A stretch of 64,000 nt of DNA from Viridothelium virens (taxonomy: Eukaryota > Ascomycota > Dothideomycetes > Trypetheliales > Trypetheliaceae), in NCBI GenBank assembly GCA_010094025.1, contig ML991777.1, positions 124,001 through 188,000 on the forward strand, in the 5' to 3' direction. Shown here piece by piece: positions 33,070-45,354 of this stretch. The first letter of the stretch is position 1, and each line of letters begins with the position of its first letter. Position numbers and translations under genes: made by a program. The notes under the pieces are model-generated. The model did not search any database, was not told the origin of the DNA, and saw nothing but the letters and a program-made list of their open reading frames with translations.

Positions 33070-36000
33070 ATGCCAAAACGTCGACTGAATTTGGGCGAAT
33101 ACACGGTAGGATGGATCTGCGCATTGCCGATCGAACTTGCCGCAGCTACCGAAATGCTAGATGAAGAACACAAAAGCCCTCCCCCAGACCAAAGCGATCC
33201 AAATCTATACACCCTTGGACGGATAGGTGATCACAACGTCGTCCTAGTTTGCCTCTCGGCAGGACAGATAGGCGGGAGTTCTGCGGCTGCAGTTGCCGCG
33301 CGGTTGAAGTCGAAGTTCAAGTCCTTCCAGTTCGGCTTGATGGTTGGCGTAGGAGGTGGTGTTCCAAGCGATAAAGTTGATATCAGGCTAGGAGATGTCG
33401 TCATTAGTCATCCGACTGGCGAATTTGGAGGTGTGGTACAGTATGACCTTGGCAAAGTGGAAAAAACGGGCCAGCTCATTCGCACTGGTTCCCTCAATGC
33501 GCCACCGCAGGTCCTCCTCCAGGCCGTCTCGAAGCTACGATCCAATCATGATCGTCGCAGAAGTACAGTTTCTCACCATCTCGCACGGTTCAGTCATGTC
33601 GAGACTGGTAAGTTTGACCGGGACCAGGCCGGACTTGACAGGTTATTTGAGTCCAGCTATGATCATAACCAGGGTGCAACTTGCGACGACTGTAGTATCA
33701 AGAGATTAGTGAAACGGAAGCCGAGGATGGCCAACGAGACTGTCATACATTACGGAACAATAGCATCTGGTAACAGAGTGATGAAGGATGGCACTACAAG
33801 GGACAAATTAAGCACTGATCTTAAGGACGTGCTTTGTTACGAAATGGAAGCCGCCGGACTTATGAATTTTTTTCCGTGCCTGGTCATCCGAGGAATATGC
33901 GACTACTCTGACTCGCATAAAAACAAAGGATGGCAGCCTTTCGCTGCAGCGACGGCAGCAGCATGTGCAAGAGAGATATTGTCATTGATTCCTGGGACTG
34001 GGACATTGTTAGAAGCGGGTGAGTAGTCGACGTGATCACAAATGCTGCAATAGTCTTACTGACGTGACTGGTCAGATCGTGAAGATGGCCAGATCCTGCA
34101 AAACTGGTCCTCCAAAAACCCTGAAGTCGAAAAGATGAGAATTCTGGAACACAAAGATCCATTAATCGAAGGCTCGTGCAACTGGGTCTTCGATGATCCA
34201 TCTTTCATCAGCTGGTGGAAGAATGACGGCGATGAATATAGGATTCTGTGGATACATGGCGATCCAGGCAAAGGGAAGACCATGATGATGATGGCCATAA
34301 TTGATGAATTATCTGAAAGAATCCAACAAACGTCTGACAGAAGGACGATATCATACTTCTTCTGCCAGAGCACAGTGCCGGAATTGAGTAGCACAGAAGG
34401 GATTATTCGCGGTCTCACATACTCTCTCGCCCACAGCAACCGACAGTTGATCAAAATCCTTCAAACTAAGCTGAAAAATGGGATTGACAGAGAAAATCTA
34501 CTCGTTGAACTGTGGGATACACTTTCGGCGATGATAAAGGACCCAAGTATTGACCGAGTGTACTTGCTTGTGGACGCTCTTGATGAGTGCAGACACTCTC
34601 CTCTCGAGAAAAATAAGGGTGAGGAGGACCTTCTTGAGATATTCCTTAATCTTCTTACACGAATTGACCTGAGTCCATGGCGCAAAGTGAAATGGATACT
34701 GACAAGCCGCAATGAGCCGAAAATTAGTGAATCCCTTCGGAACCTCTGTCAGGATACGAGCCTTGAGGTGAATTCAACCAATGTCTCCAAAGCAGTTGAC
34801 AGATTCATCGACATCAAGTGTGAGCAGCTAGCGTGTCGAAAAAACTACAGCTCAGAGCTTCTCCAATTCGTGAAGAAGTATCTTACCGATAACGCTGGGG
34901 GTACGTTTCTTTGGGTAGCTTTAATTTGCAAGGAACTCGGACGGCGCCACGGACTAGTGACGAGCGACATCAAAGCTCTCCTTCGAACTTTCCCAAGAGA
35001 TCTTGTCCCTCTCTACGATCGTATGCTCGAGCTTGTACGCGAAAGCCAAAATGCAGAAAGAGTCGATATCTCTCTAAGAATTCTCCGCATCATCAAAATA
35101 GCATACCGTCCACTCCATCTGGACGAACTTGCTAAGTTTGCCGAGCTCCCAGTTGATGCAGTTAATCCTACTCAGGGAAAGCAAGACACGCAAACTCTGG
35201 TCGAACAGTGCGGTTCGTTCCTCACGATTCGCGGAGAAACGATCCATTTTCTCCATCAGTCTACGCGCGACTACTTCGACAAAGGCCCCGGCTCTGGAAT
35301 CTTCTCGGGAAGAAACAGAGAATCAAAGATTCATTGGTGGATTGCAACTCGGGCGTTGAATTACATGGGCTGTTCCTTGAAAAGAAACATATGCAATCTA
35401 AAAAAGCAAGAAATCGTCCAGTCTCAGGTCAATCACGCTAACGTGACTGAGTGCATTCCGCGACATGTGCAGTATTCTGTGCCCTTCGGATTCTACCATC
35501 TCTCATTCCACGACACTCCTAGCCAAGTAGTCGTAAACTTCCTCCAGAAGCATTTTTTACATTGGGTCGAAGCCGTGTACGTGTTGGGCAAACCTGAAAT
35601 TTTTTATTCGTTTAGCTTCATGCTAGATTTTGGCTTTGGATTCGGTTACAGTAGAGAGTTCATGGAACTTTTGCTATCGATCCTGCCCGTTAGTGCTCGT
35701 TTGAAGCGTTTAAGAGGTTTGTCAAAGGTAACATCGGCCCGAAAACTTCTACATTATCGGCTGGCCATCGATCAATTTGTTTCTAATAGAGATCTACATA
35801 AAACTCCACTACAGATCTACGACTTAGCCTTCATGCATCCCGCCATTAGTGGGTTATTGGAGGGACAAGTACCTCTTGACGAAAAGCCTTCTTGGCTAAA
35901 AACGACCTCATTTCTGGAGATACCAACCTCGAAATGCTTACGACCGCTTTCTACGAAACCCTGTGGTGAATACCCGATATCAAAGTTCGTAATATCGATT

Positions 36001-36924
36001 TCGTCGGACTCCAAACAGATCGCATTGGCCATGGGGCATGATATTGTACTCGGATGTATGGAGAGACGATCGCATCATTATTTTCCAAGAAAGCCTCAAG
36101 ATTTGAAGAAGCTTGCACAGCGCCGCAGTATGGTCAGTGACGTTGCGTTTTCACCTGATAACAAGAAGCTAGCGGTCGCGTCGGGGCAGATTGAGCTCTA
36201 CGAAATCGCCAGAGGGCAATTTGTAACAATATCCAGACATGAAGAAGGAGCAGACTGCCATGCCGTCTCATTCTCACTAGATAGCCGCTTTCTGGCATCC
36301 TACTCGACTAGGGTTCAAGTCAACTCCTCCACGGGTGATGATCCTCCTAGTAAAGCCCCTAGTGTGGTCCGTGTATGGGATCTAAATGTGAACGCGATAT
36401 CCAAGGAGTTTGGGAGTAGTCTATATTCGATGGCCGATTCCGTCATAGCCTTTTCTCCTGATAGAACAATTATGGCACTAAGTGGCAAGAGCACCCGCCA
36501 AAATGTCACTATCAACACGGTTGAATTATGCAGTATAGCGACGGGCGAACGGATCCAGCAGCTTAACCTCAGTGATCACGGGGGCATCGAGAGAATTTTG
36601 TCCTTCAGGGACAGGCTTTTCGTTTTCACTGGTGAAGGGCCTATTGATATCACGGATCCAGGTTCAGTAATATTTGCACCTCGGAGCACTTCTTTACCTG
36701 GTTTATATCTTGAGCGTAACCGGCTGATTTGTGGCTCCGAACCGATTTTCATGCTTCCAACAGGTATCGGACTACTCGGGCTGCGTGAAAGAAAGCCAGC
36801 ATGCGTTCAGGATAACATCTTGGTGTTTGGTGGTGCATATGAAAATTTCAATTCGTCAAGGACTCATAGAGGGTTTGTCTTTGCTGAGATCGATCCGCTA
36901 CAAGACTCCAATTCCGGGTACTAG
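33070..36924 (+). CDS. NLR-like STAND protein: nucleoside phosphorylase-NACHT-beta-propeller
   Basis: Two exons, 33070..34018 and 34076..36924 (57-nt intron, donor GTGAGT), for 1265 aa. Residues about 10-315 form a PNP_UDP domain (YTVGWICALPIELAAA, MVGVGGGVPSD, LGDVVIS, CYEMEAAGLM, IRGICDYSDSHKNKGWQPFA). A NACHT NTPase follows, with Walker A GDPGKGKT at 378-385 and Walker B LLVDALDEC at 480-488. A helical region is next, ending about residue 720. The C-terminus is beta-propeller-like, with degenerate WD repeats (VAFSPDNKKLAVASG, VSFSLDSRFLASYS, VIAFSPDRTIMALSG). This architecture is known in fungal NLR-like receptors tied to non-self recognition, where the PNP domain acts as N-terminal effector. 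The gene appears intact, and its propeller repeats are diverged rather than nearly identical. Confidence 0.92.
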
Positions 36925-37085
36925 TCCAGGCTGCATTGACTCCTTAAAAGTTTGGGATAAGACTCCTTTAATGTCATTAATGAAATCAATCATACATTTT
37001 AATACAAACAATTTAGAAATTTGCACTGAGCTATAAGTTAATGTATACTACTAGTACATATAATGTAGTGTAGCTTGAAGAAAAG

Positions 37086-37121
<36 letters not shown>

Positions 37122-37731
37122 AACCTAGCCACCCAAAGCTAATATTGACGACTCTTGATCCATTCGTTGCTGCCTGCAAGTTGGTTGGACCGTGGTCATG
37201 GCTTACGGTGCGGTGATGATATAAGAGTGGTGAAAGCTTGTAGATTAAGCAACTTACGACCCTCACTCACCTGTAGAGTATTACAAAGATTCGAGATTTA
37301 CCTATGTACGATTGTTGACATGGAAGATACGGAGTGTTGAACATGCCACGGAGCCATATGTCATGGCTTGAGGTTGGGTTCGCCGGAACAGTGACAGCTA
37401 CTAGCTTTATATATAGTACTAGGCATATCAAGCCGCTGGCTTGATATTCTAGTCTTTTGTTATTTTACCTGCGTTCTCTTCATCTCTTGTCTAGTGGGGT
37501 GCTCGGACCGTGACACCATACTCTATACCGGGCACGCGATAGTGCATATTGAGTTTGAATATTTAACGTGTAATTAAGGCGACTTGTCGGCTCTATAAAA
37601 TCAAAACAACACAATGCCTATTAGAACAGAGCAAGCGGTCATTGAACAAGTGTTCCGCTGATTGCTGTGTGCAAATTGTCTAGAGCTAAGGACCAGAGAC
37701 GCTGTCACGCCTCTCGCGATTCGCCTGACAA
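36925..37731. other. Intergenic region with A29 tract
   Basis: Between the convergent NLR and FAD-oxidase genes. It is AT-rich, holds the A tract at 37091-37119, and has no supported gene. Confidence 0.55.
37091..37119 (+). repeat. A29 homopolymer tract
   Basis: Twenty-nine A in a row about 165 bp past the NLR stop codon. Confidence 0.97.
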
Positions 37732-39480
37732 TCAGAAAAGCTTCAAGCCTCCGATGACACACCGTTGGAAAACACCATCACCGTCATACTTTTTACTGAC
37801 GCCCTGCAAAAATTCCTTCCTTTGTCCATTATTGATTGAGTCATCGCCAAATACATCTTGACCGGGGTGCGCGTAGTTAAGATACAAATAGCCAGTCTGC
37901 ATTTTCTCATCCTCGACAGCATCCTCGATGTCACTTATGAGTTTCAAAGCTGCTTTTTCAGCTGCTGGCGAGTCTTTAGCGTCTTTCCATGTGCCGGTAA
38001 GCTGTGCTACTATGATGCTACCCCGTTCGGCTGTATAAGCAGGAATTGCGTCTTGCAAGAATCCCGATTTAGCTACTATGGCCGGGAAAATTGTTTGCAG
38101 TGTCATAGACCAGACCAGGCCAGCGAGGTTTTTGACGCTCTCTTGCGAAGCGAGCCAGAGCTCGTAAGTGCGAGTAAGCAGCGTCTCGCTAAGGTAGTAG
38201 GTCGTTGAGATTGCGACCTGGCTTTCGGAGCGTCAGATCTGTTATTTAATATACATATAGCTCTAGTACTTTATGATTGCGACCTGGAATGTGAGACAAA
38301 ATTTTAGATCTGGAAAGTGATGGAAAAAAAGAGAAAAATTGAAGTCAGCGCTACGTACCAGAGGCCATTCTCATTGAAAGCATCCTGCTGTTGTGTAAGT
38401 TCCGTCAGACTCAGCTCTCGAAGGCTATTCATGTAGACCGGGTTGAGGTTCAGGAAGGGCTGAATCACGACCGGTTCGTGAGTGGGCTTCGTATACACAA
38501 TGCCATTAACAAACCCAGAACCTCTTTCTGCACTCATTCCAAAGCCATGGATCAACGAGGCGCATGGATCAGGCTCAGGATTGCTGGCAAAATTGAAGAA
38601 AGTATTGAGATGTTGTTCATTGGTTTCAGGACCATGTATGAGGGTACCGCCCCATAGATGTCCTTGGCGAAAAGCGCGGAAAGTAAATTCAGTTACAACG
38701 CCAAAATTGTTTCCGCTGCCGCGCAGAGCAAGATAAAGATCTGAATGAGTCGAGCCCTCCTTCTTGATTCGAACAATGGCCCCCGTTGCAAGGACCACCT
38801 CATATTCATCTACATTGTCGCAGGCCAGACCGACGTGCCCCGAGAAGTGAGAAAGCCCGCCTACTATTCTTAGCTGATTCTGAGTACCTTGCGATGAATA
38901 GTTTGATGGGGGGTCAGAGACGGCTTTCGAGAAAGGAAGACTTACCTCCAAGCGTTAGGCCTCCAACGCCAACTTGTGAGTGTCGTCCGCCGGGAATGGC
39001 CAAGCCTAGAGGATCCAGTTTGCGATACACCTGTCCCCACGAAGCTCCAGCACCGACAATGACTTGATTTTGATCATCTGTGACGTGAATACTGTTTAGC
39101 TTGCGGAGATCAATAGTAACTCCATTAGGTTCGTTCGCGCTCCGAACGAACGACGCGTGGCCTCCGCTGCGAATCGCAAATTTGATGGAGCCCAATCCGT
39201 ACTCGTAGTTGGCCTTGACTAGATGAGAGACAACATTCGACACATCAGCAGTCGAGCTGGGACGAACGATACATCTCGGCCTGATTTCACTCTCTTGAGC
39301 AGAGAAGTAGGAGTGAACTGATTGATCATATTTCCTGACTGTCACGCTGGAACACTGCCTGGCAGAGCCTGAGATAGACTTTCCACGACGGTTTCCATCT
39401 CCAGCACATGCACGAAAAATCGAATACTGGCTTACTGATGGGAAGCTCGAAGATTGTGTTGTAGTAATTGTGAGTAGCAT
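37732..39480 (-). CDS. FAD-linked oxidase, berberine-bridge-enzyme-like
   Basis: Three-exon model, reading leftward: 39480..38946, 38860..38355 and 38160..37732, 489 aa; phases agree. The FAD_binding_4 domain is clear: RPRCIVRPSSTADVSNVV, then FAIRSGGHASF with His108, the usual site of covalent flavin attachment, then VGAGASWGQVYRKLD and IPGGRHSQVGVGGLTLGG. The junction gives LGGGLSHFSGHVGLACDNV. LYLALRGSGNNFGVVTEFTF follows. The C-terminus carries the BBE-like motif GYLYLNYAHPGQD. Such enzymes oxidise alcohols, sugars or secondary metabolites, often secreted. No strong signal peptide follows the chosen ATG, so an upstream exon is possible. The second intron is long (194 nt) and its donor choice (38354 over 38358) rests on phase. 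Confidence 0.85.
38209..38287. repeat. 13-bp direct repeat in an intron
   Basis: GATTGCGACCTGG occurs at 38209-38221 and again at 38275-38287, inside the long intron of the FAD-oxidase model. Confidence 0.85.
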
Positions 39481-39909
39481 CGGCCGCTGTGCGGCTGGAT
39501 CGCACGCTGTGCCGCCCAAATCACATCCTAACTTCCTGCCAGCACAGACCAGTCGGCTCTAGGTTCCTGATCATACTGTGACTATGCAGAACAGAGTAAA
39601 TGGCCCCAGACCAGGCTCGTATCCTGGGTTCATGATCTTTCAAGTCCGCAAAAACCCGATAGCTCTTCCACTTGCTGTTAAAAACCCGATAGTAGCACAG
39701 AACAGGGCCACATTGGCCACAATGCATCAAATTGATCTTCTAGTCAGCGAAGTGAAGAACTGACTGAGTCCCTTGCCCTTCGATAAATCTTTTAGCTCCA
39801 TTCCTGGTTTGCTCTCGATCCGAGTCACTCACCGAGACTTCACTATTCGGAGAACAGGATAAGATACTAATCATTATAGAATCTGTCTTGCTTCCTCGTC
39901 TACCTTCAA
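39481..39909. other. Divergent intergenic region
   Basis: Between the FAD oxidase and the SDR relic. A minus-strand frame here ends just before the oxidase start but has no family signal. It could hold a missing first exon of the oxidase. Confidence 0.4.
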
Positions 39910-40824
39910 ATGACGGTATGTCCGACTCAAGGAATTCAGAGTTACATGACCTCTGCCTGCCTTGCTTGGACGAGCTTCACTCCTCCTAACTTAAGGGCGC
40001 AGCTAAGCCAATTTCAAGGGGTGACATTGGTCAAAACACTCCACCGCACGGCCTTTCCTTCTGTTAATCATTCGAAATATACCCTCCATGGCAAATCTGT
40101 AATGATTAACGGCGCAACAAAGGGATACGGTCATGCCATGACTGTTAATTATGCCTTAGCCGGTGTTTCTCGAATGATGCTCGCCGCTCCGCTATCTGTC
40201 CTAACAAAGAAGATTATTGGAGCTGCAAGTTCTGGTGGCCACGCTGAGCCCAGCGGACACCACTAATCGTGACAATGTAGAAAGTGCGGCTAAATGTGTG
40301 CAAGAGGATTTTGGAAAACTCGATATTCTGATTGGCAACGCTGGGTATCTAAGCAGATTCGATCGGCTGGTAGACGCGAGTCCAGATGATTGTTAGCGTA
40401 ATTGGGAGCTTAATATCAAGGGCACTTATCTCATGTCTCGCGCTACGATCCCTGTACTTCTGAAATCTTACTTAAAGACTCCGATCAATCTCTCCTCTGA
40501 AGGCGCACACGGGGTAATTCCAGGAGCATCGGCCTACATGACCACCAAGCTAATGATTTGCAATCTCTCGGAGTTTCTCAGGATCGACTATGGCAGTCAG
40601 GACCTCCTGGCATATACTGTGAATGTTGGCGACGTGTATGTAGATTCAGCCCACCATATACTTGAAGGAACACTGGCAGATCATCCTCGTCGACGAATCG
40701 GAGCTGGAGGAAAGAGTGGCTAGCGGGTAGGTATGTCAGTTGGCCCTGGGATACGGAGGAATTGGACGTACAGAAAGATGAGATCTTAGAGAAGGATTTA
40801 CTGAAGGTGCGGTTCTCAGTTTGA
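39910..40824 (+). pseudogene. Short-chain dehydrogenase/reductase (SDR) pseudogene
   Basis: Host-gene relic of a classical SDR. The cofactor-binding glycine motif is recognisable (HGKSVMINGATKGYGHAM), as are LDILIGNAG, NIKGTYLMSRA and the YxxxK active site in ASAYMTTKLMICNLSEFL. The pieces lie in different frames: one break falls between the glycine motif and the NAG motif (near 40240), and another lies in the C-terminal part (near 40670-40740). An in-frame TAG at 40394 replaces what is usually Trp in this subfamily (DCxRNWELN region). The C-terminal piece (SWPWDTEELDVQKDE...KVRFSV) ends with a stop at 40822-40824. At least three lesions make a working enzyme unlikely. Functional parent unknown. 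Confidence 0.75.
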
Positions 40825-41349
40825 CTGGCCCTGATCGGAGGTGTTTGAAATTTTTGCTTAGCCTTCCGGCCAACACAGCGGGAAACAAGAACGCATATGT
40901 AAGTTGGCTCTTTCTTAACTCGTGCTTCCATCCTCTCCCCCCTCTGTGATCGAATTGATTCCTGGTCAAAGGTCAATGTATCTGGAAAAAGTACTATGGG
41001 CCCTCTGAATTTGAAGACGCGCAAGATTCGAATATATCGGCGCTCGCCGAATTCTGGTGAGCGGCAGCCTTTGGATCTCCCAATTTCCGGGCGCCCCAAA
41101 TCGAAAATATCATGAACTTGGGTTTTTTGTTATTATGACACCCTCTTTCAAGCAGGATCGTCTCAAATGCTCCGACACAGACCGCCATGTAGCATTACGC
41201 AGGTAGTAATAATTCGTGAGAATATCAACTCGAGCACCACTGAGGTAGTTCAGTGCCCGAGACGCCAAAAAGCGCAGTTCGATAAAACAGAGGACGTGAG
41301 GATCTGTGAATGACACCAATCACAAAACGAAGCCGCACCTGGTAAAGTT
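40825..41349. other. Intergenic region
   Basis: About 525 bp between the SDR relic and the 3' end of the PX gene. Nothing is recognised. Confidence 0.5.
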
Positions 41350-44300
41350 CTACTCTGCTAGCACCGCCCTCAGCATATGCAAAAACCCGGGATGCAATCG
41401 ATGCAGCTCTTCTTCCACATCTGGCTTCACTGGCTCGCCCGCAGTCCGCTTCAACAGGTCCTGTTTCTTAGCTCTTCGCCTCCGCTCCGCCGCAATGGGA
41501 TCCAAGCCGTCTTCCTCCTCCTCACTATCACTATCGTCCTCGGCACTCCCATCAAGCTCCAACTCCTGCAGATCCGTCTCATTAAGTCCAAAATCCCCCG
41601 CCTTAAACGATTTCATCCCCGCGGGGAGATCCAACCCACCATTCCCCGCCGCGCCCGGCGCCCCCTCGGCCGCCATCTTCTGACGCGTTTTATCCTGATG
41701 CCACTTCTTCCTCGCCGTCTGCCACTTGATCAAGGCATTCGTATCTCTGACGACAGCTTCCTTCTCAATGACGCCCTGATCGATGGCACCCTGCACCAGG
41801 GCATTCATATCCAGCTTCCCGCCCTTGGGCCCCTTCCTCAAGAACTCGAGGATGCCCTCGACCCAGCCCATGAGCTGGTCGAACAGGCCGTTGTCGTGGA
41901 TGTGGACCTCGTGCACGAACTTGTAGAAGTTGTGCTCGTGGCGGGCGCAGAGGTCGATGAAGGACTGGACGGTTTGGTTGGGGTCGGCGGAGACGTCCTG
42001 CCGCTGGGCGGCTTCGATGACGCGGATAGCGTCGTCGGCGAAGAGGGCGAAGTCTGTGACGGAGCTGTAGACGTTGGCGGATTTGTAGACGCGCACGAGT
42101 GGCTCGTAGAAGATGGTAAAGAGGTCGCGGAAAAGATGGAGGGTTGTGGGCTATAGGGCGCACATTGGGTCAGCTGATGGGTAAGATACGGAGCTCGGGT
42201 CGCCATACCTCTTCTATCATTTTTTGCATCATGATCTTGTCGCGTTGTCGGGTGTGTAGCTTCAGGAGTTGCTTGAGGTGAGCGTATAGTTCGGCGCCTT
42301 GTCTCATCTGATCGTCCACCTGGGTGATACAAGGTTAGAATCGAATACCAAACTCTAGAGCAGCAAATACCACCTACATTTTCAACGGCATTGTTCCACG
42401 CAACAAATGCATTGAAGATGGTCTCCGTCTGTTTTGACTCAAGCTCTGGCTCGAGTTCATCTGATCGCATGATGGCAACGACAAGATCTACACCGTCGGA
42501 AATTGCTTCATTGCGTATTGCAATCTTCACATTTTCTTCCGCATTAGTATAAGCCTGAATCTTCTCGCTAAATGTCGGGTCATCGATATTAGCATGCAGG
42601 CTATCTATTGATTTCTGCAACGACCTGATCCCGTCTCCGAGAACCATTCCCAGTACACGCTGCATCAGAGAGCGAGCGCCGAATGGCTGAGCAAGGAAGA
42701 TATCGAGGACACCACTCATTACTGCTGCGGGATTGGCCAGTCGGATGACATTTTTGAGGACACTATATGGTATATTTGTGTGTATCCGCTTTGCCTGGGC
42801 AAACAGTTCTGGAGAATTGTCCTCAGCCAAGAAGAGGTGATATAGAGTGGCAGCGACCCTGTCGACAGTCAGAATGATGCAGATTTGACAAAGAATCCCC
42901 AACTTACTCTATTCGCAGCCATTCTGCAAACTTCTTGTACTCTGGTGAAAGATCCTCTATCTTGTTCTTCGCACGAATTTCCCCGAAAAGTTTAGACAGT
43001 CCGTCTATTGTCCAGTCTTAGCTCAAAGTTTCTTTGATTGTTGTCAGAACTTACTGTTCTCAACAACATCCCTTCGAAATTTTTCCATATGAACATCCAA
43101 TTCTTTGGCTCGTTCTCTGGCAATTTCGTAAAACTGCCTTTGCTCTTCGATGCGCTTCTCATCCATTTCCATTCGTCGCCGAATGTCTTGTCTTTCCTCT
43201 TCATTTGGCAGAATCGGATTACCTGTCAAAAATTCGGCCATTGCATTGGACTGTGCGATTTGTTCGTTTTGTAAGAACGTCCTCAAGAAAGCTCGAAGAG
43301 AAACTCGCTGCTCCTCGCGGTGAAGAATTACAGAATCATGTTGTCGTTCATCTAACGAAGGTCTAGGGGATGCCCTTGGTGAATTAACGGAGGCGGTTCG
43401 TCGGTGACTACTTGCAAATGGCAGGTAGCTCCGAAAAGTACTTGGAGTAGAGCCTTCGTCTGTTGCCAAGCTCCTGGTATCCTGTGTATCTACCGAGGAG
43501 ACGGACTCTGCATCGTCACCCGCCGTTGTCCAGAAGGAGTGTGACTTGTTTTTCCGCGGTAACGGAGGTAAGACTTTGCCGGGTAATTCGAGCCGTAACC
43601 GTTTATGCAATCTTACAAAATCGCCGTACCGTCGGCCAACGTATGTCTCGCGTCTTTCTCCACGCTTTACTCGAAGGATGAATTCCTGTGATCCAGGTAC
43701 ATTAATATGCTTCACGTGAAGGATCTGGGGAAGCGTGATACTTACCGCATGCTGATGATATCTCATGTGCCTCTTTACGGACATTGTCCTCACTCCTGCA
43801 ACATTGACGTCCCATCCATTAATTTCGTGGCCTTGGGGAACATTGACCACCAGTCCCTGCTCATTTGCACCACGGTCAACCACTTCCATTTCAGCGAATC
43901 TTATCCGTTCTTCATAGCCAGATGCTGTTGGTATGCCGGAGACCATCATGAGCTCTACTAGCTTTTCTGCCTTCATTGCCAACTTCCTTCGTTTTGTCTC
44001 TTCCAATCGATCTTCCGATGAGGATATGTGTTTGCCCGCGAATGACTCGAGGAACTGGATTGCACCCAAAAATATGAGTCTATCGGTCTAGCTCATACAA
44101 AATGCCAGGACTTACAACTTGTAGTTTGTCCTGCCAGAATTCCTTTTCCCGCGCTCGATCTAGGAAAGGAAAATTCCGAATGTGATGGACGAATATGTAG
44201 CGAAGGATGGGAAGCTCGGAGTCCTCCGGAGGAACTTCCCCTGCATCCGATCTGAAGGGCGCGCCGAATCTTTGTAGAGCAGTGGGAGAGGCCAGTTCGC

Positions 44301-44652
44301 TCACTTCATATTTGACCTGTTGAGACATGAGCTCACGCTTTAAGTCTGTTCATATTTAGTGTTGCCATTGCATGCTTGTTCCTGAATACCCACAATGTTC
44401 TTGTTTTCCAGTGAGGATGGAGCCCGGAGGAGGGATTGACGCTTTTGAGAGGATGGACATTTTTGATTGCTCGGATCTCTGTAGTTGTTGGCGGGCATTC
44501 ATCGAGTCCTTTGGATTACCTCCGTCATCTCTTATTGGCGCGGTTGTAGTGAAGGTATCCGGCTTTGCGCCTGGGGTTCCATTTGCTATTGAATGCGCAG
44601 CTGAAGTGCTAACCTCTGGGGCTAAATGATAGGAAGCGGCTCCTTCAGTCAT
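41350..44652 (-). CDS. PX/PXB/DUF3818 protein, YPR097W (LEC1)-like, 972 aa
   Basis: Eight exons, reading leftward: 44652..44394, 44345..44116, 44054..43746, 43685..43055, 43004..42908, 42858..42378, 42319..42209 and 42150..41350. All phases agree. The first junction rebuilds KQEHYLKRELMSQQVKYEVSEL, a family hallmark, followed by SPTALQRFGAPF and LPILRYIFVHHIRNFPFLD (PXB region). The PX domain follows (EFILRVKRG, YVGRRYGDFVRLHKRL, LPPLPRKNK) with a Ser-rich insert. DUF3818 fills the rest (VAATLYHLFLAEDNSPELFA through HEHNFYKFVHEVHIHD). The C-terminus is acidic then basic. The yeast relative is implicated in lipid homeostasis. PX domains bind phosphoinositides. Intron 3 is 60 nt and free of stops, so it might be retained. 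Confidence 0.92.
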
Positions 44653-45354
44653 GTCTGGAAACTGCCGCAACGATGACAGCTGCTCTGACGCGTCGAATTA
44701 CGAAGTCTAGGTCTATGCAGTAAGAAACTAACTCGAAGGTAGTAACGAAAGGATTAACGGGTATCTTCTTGAATGTGACTCGGGAATAGTGGTGGTGAGA
44801 TGCACGAGACGAGCTTCCCTATCGAAGCCAGGGTTGAGTAACTCGCTCAGACATAGTGGAACGGTCATATATGAATGGTAGGGCCGTAGAAAGGAGGGGC
44901 AAGAATGGATCTGAGGGCGGAATGGATTTCGATCACAACCATAGCATGGTGAGGACTGAGGACAATGCGGAATGACGTTGATGCGCGGTGGATGACCACC
45001 TGCACTAAGCCAAGACTCCCAACCCGACAAGTTTCAACCGCATGAACGCAGAATGGGGGGAAACGTTATGATCTGGGCTGGTAGGGGAAATTCGTAAAGA
45101 GGATTATAAACTTTTCTTGCGGAGATGCTAGAAAACATAGCATCAGAGCATCAGAGCTCGGGCACTCAAGCCAGATGCAGGGAAACGGGTTGCTGATCAA
45201 GTCTTGGCATTGAATTAACTAAGTTATGCTAGCATCCTATCGTACGACCTTATCAAGATGGGATCCTGCTGTGGCAGCCTCAAATGCCAACCTCTTTTTA
45301 TCACAAATCTGCCACCCATAATTTCATGCCCAATTCCCACGATATGCATATCGT
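44653..45354. other. Intergenic region
   Basis: About 700 bp between two minus-strand genes, taken as the PX gene promoter and the ARS2 3' UTR. No supported gene. Confidence 0.5.

Noticed and set aside
37091-37119. A29 tract as the tail of a retrotransposon
   Set aside because: No reverse-transcriptase-like coding sequence and no duplicated target site were seen beside it.
41377-42156. 259-aa plus-strand frame
   Set aside because: Antisense to the last exon of the PX/DUF3818 gene; its leucine/valine-rich look is a mirror of that exon.
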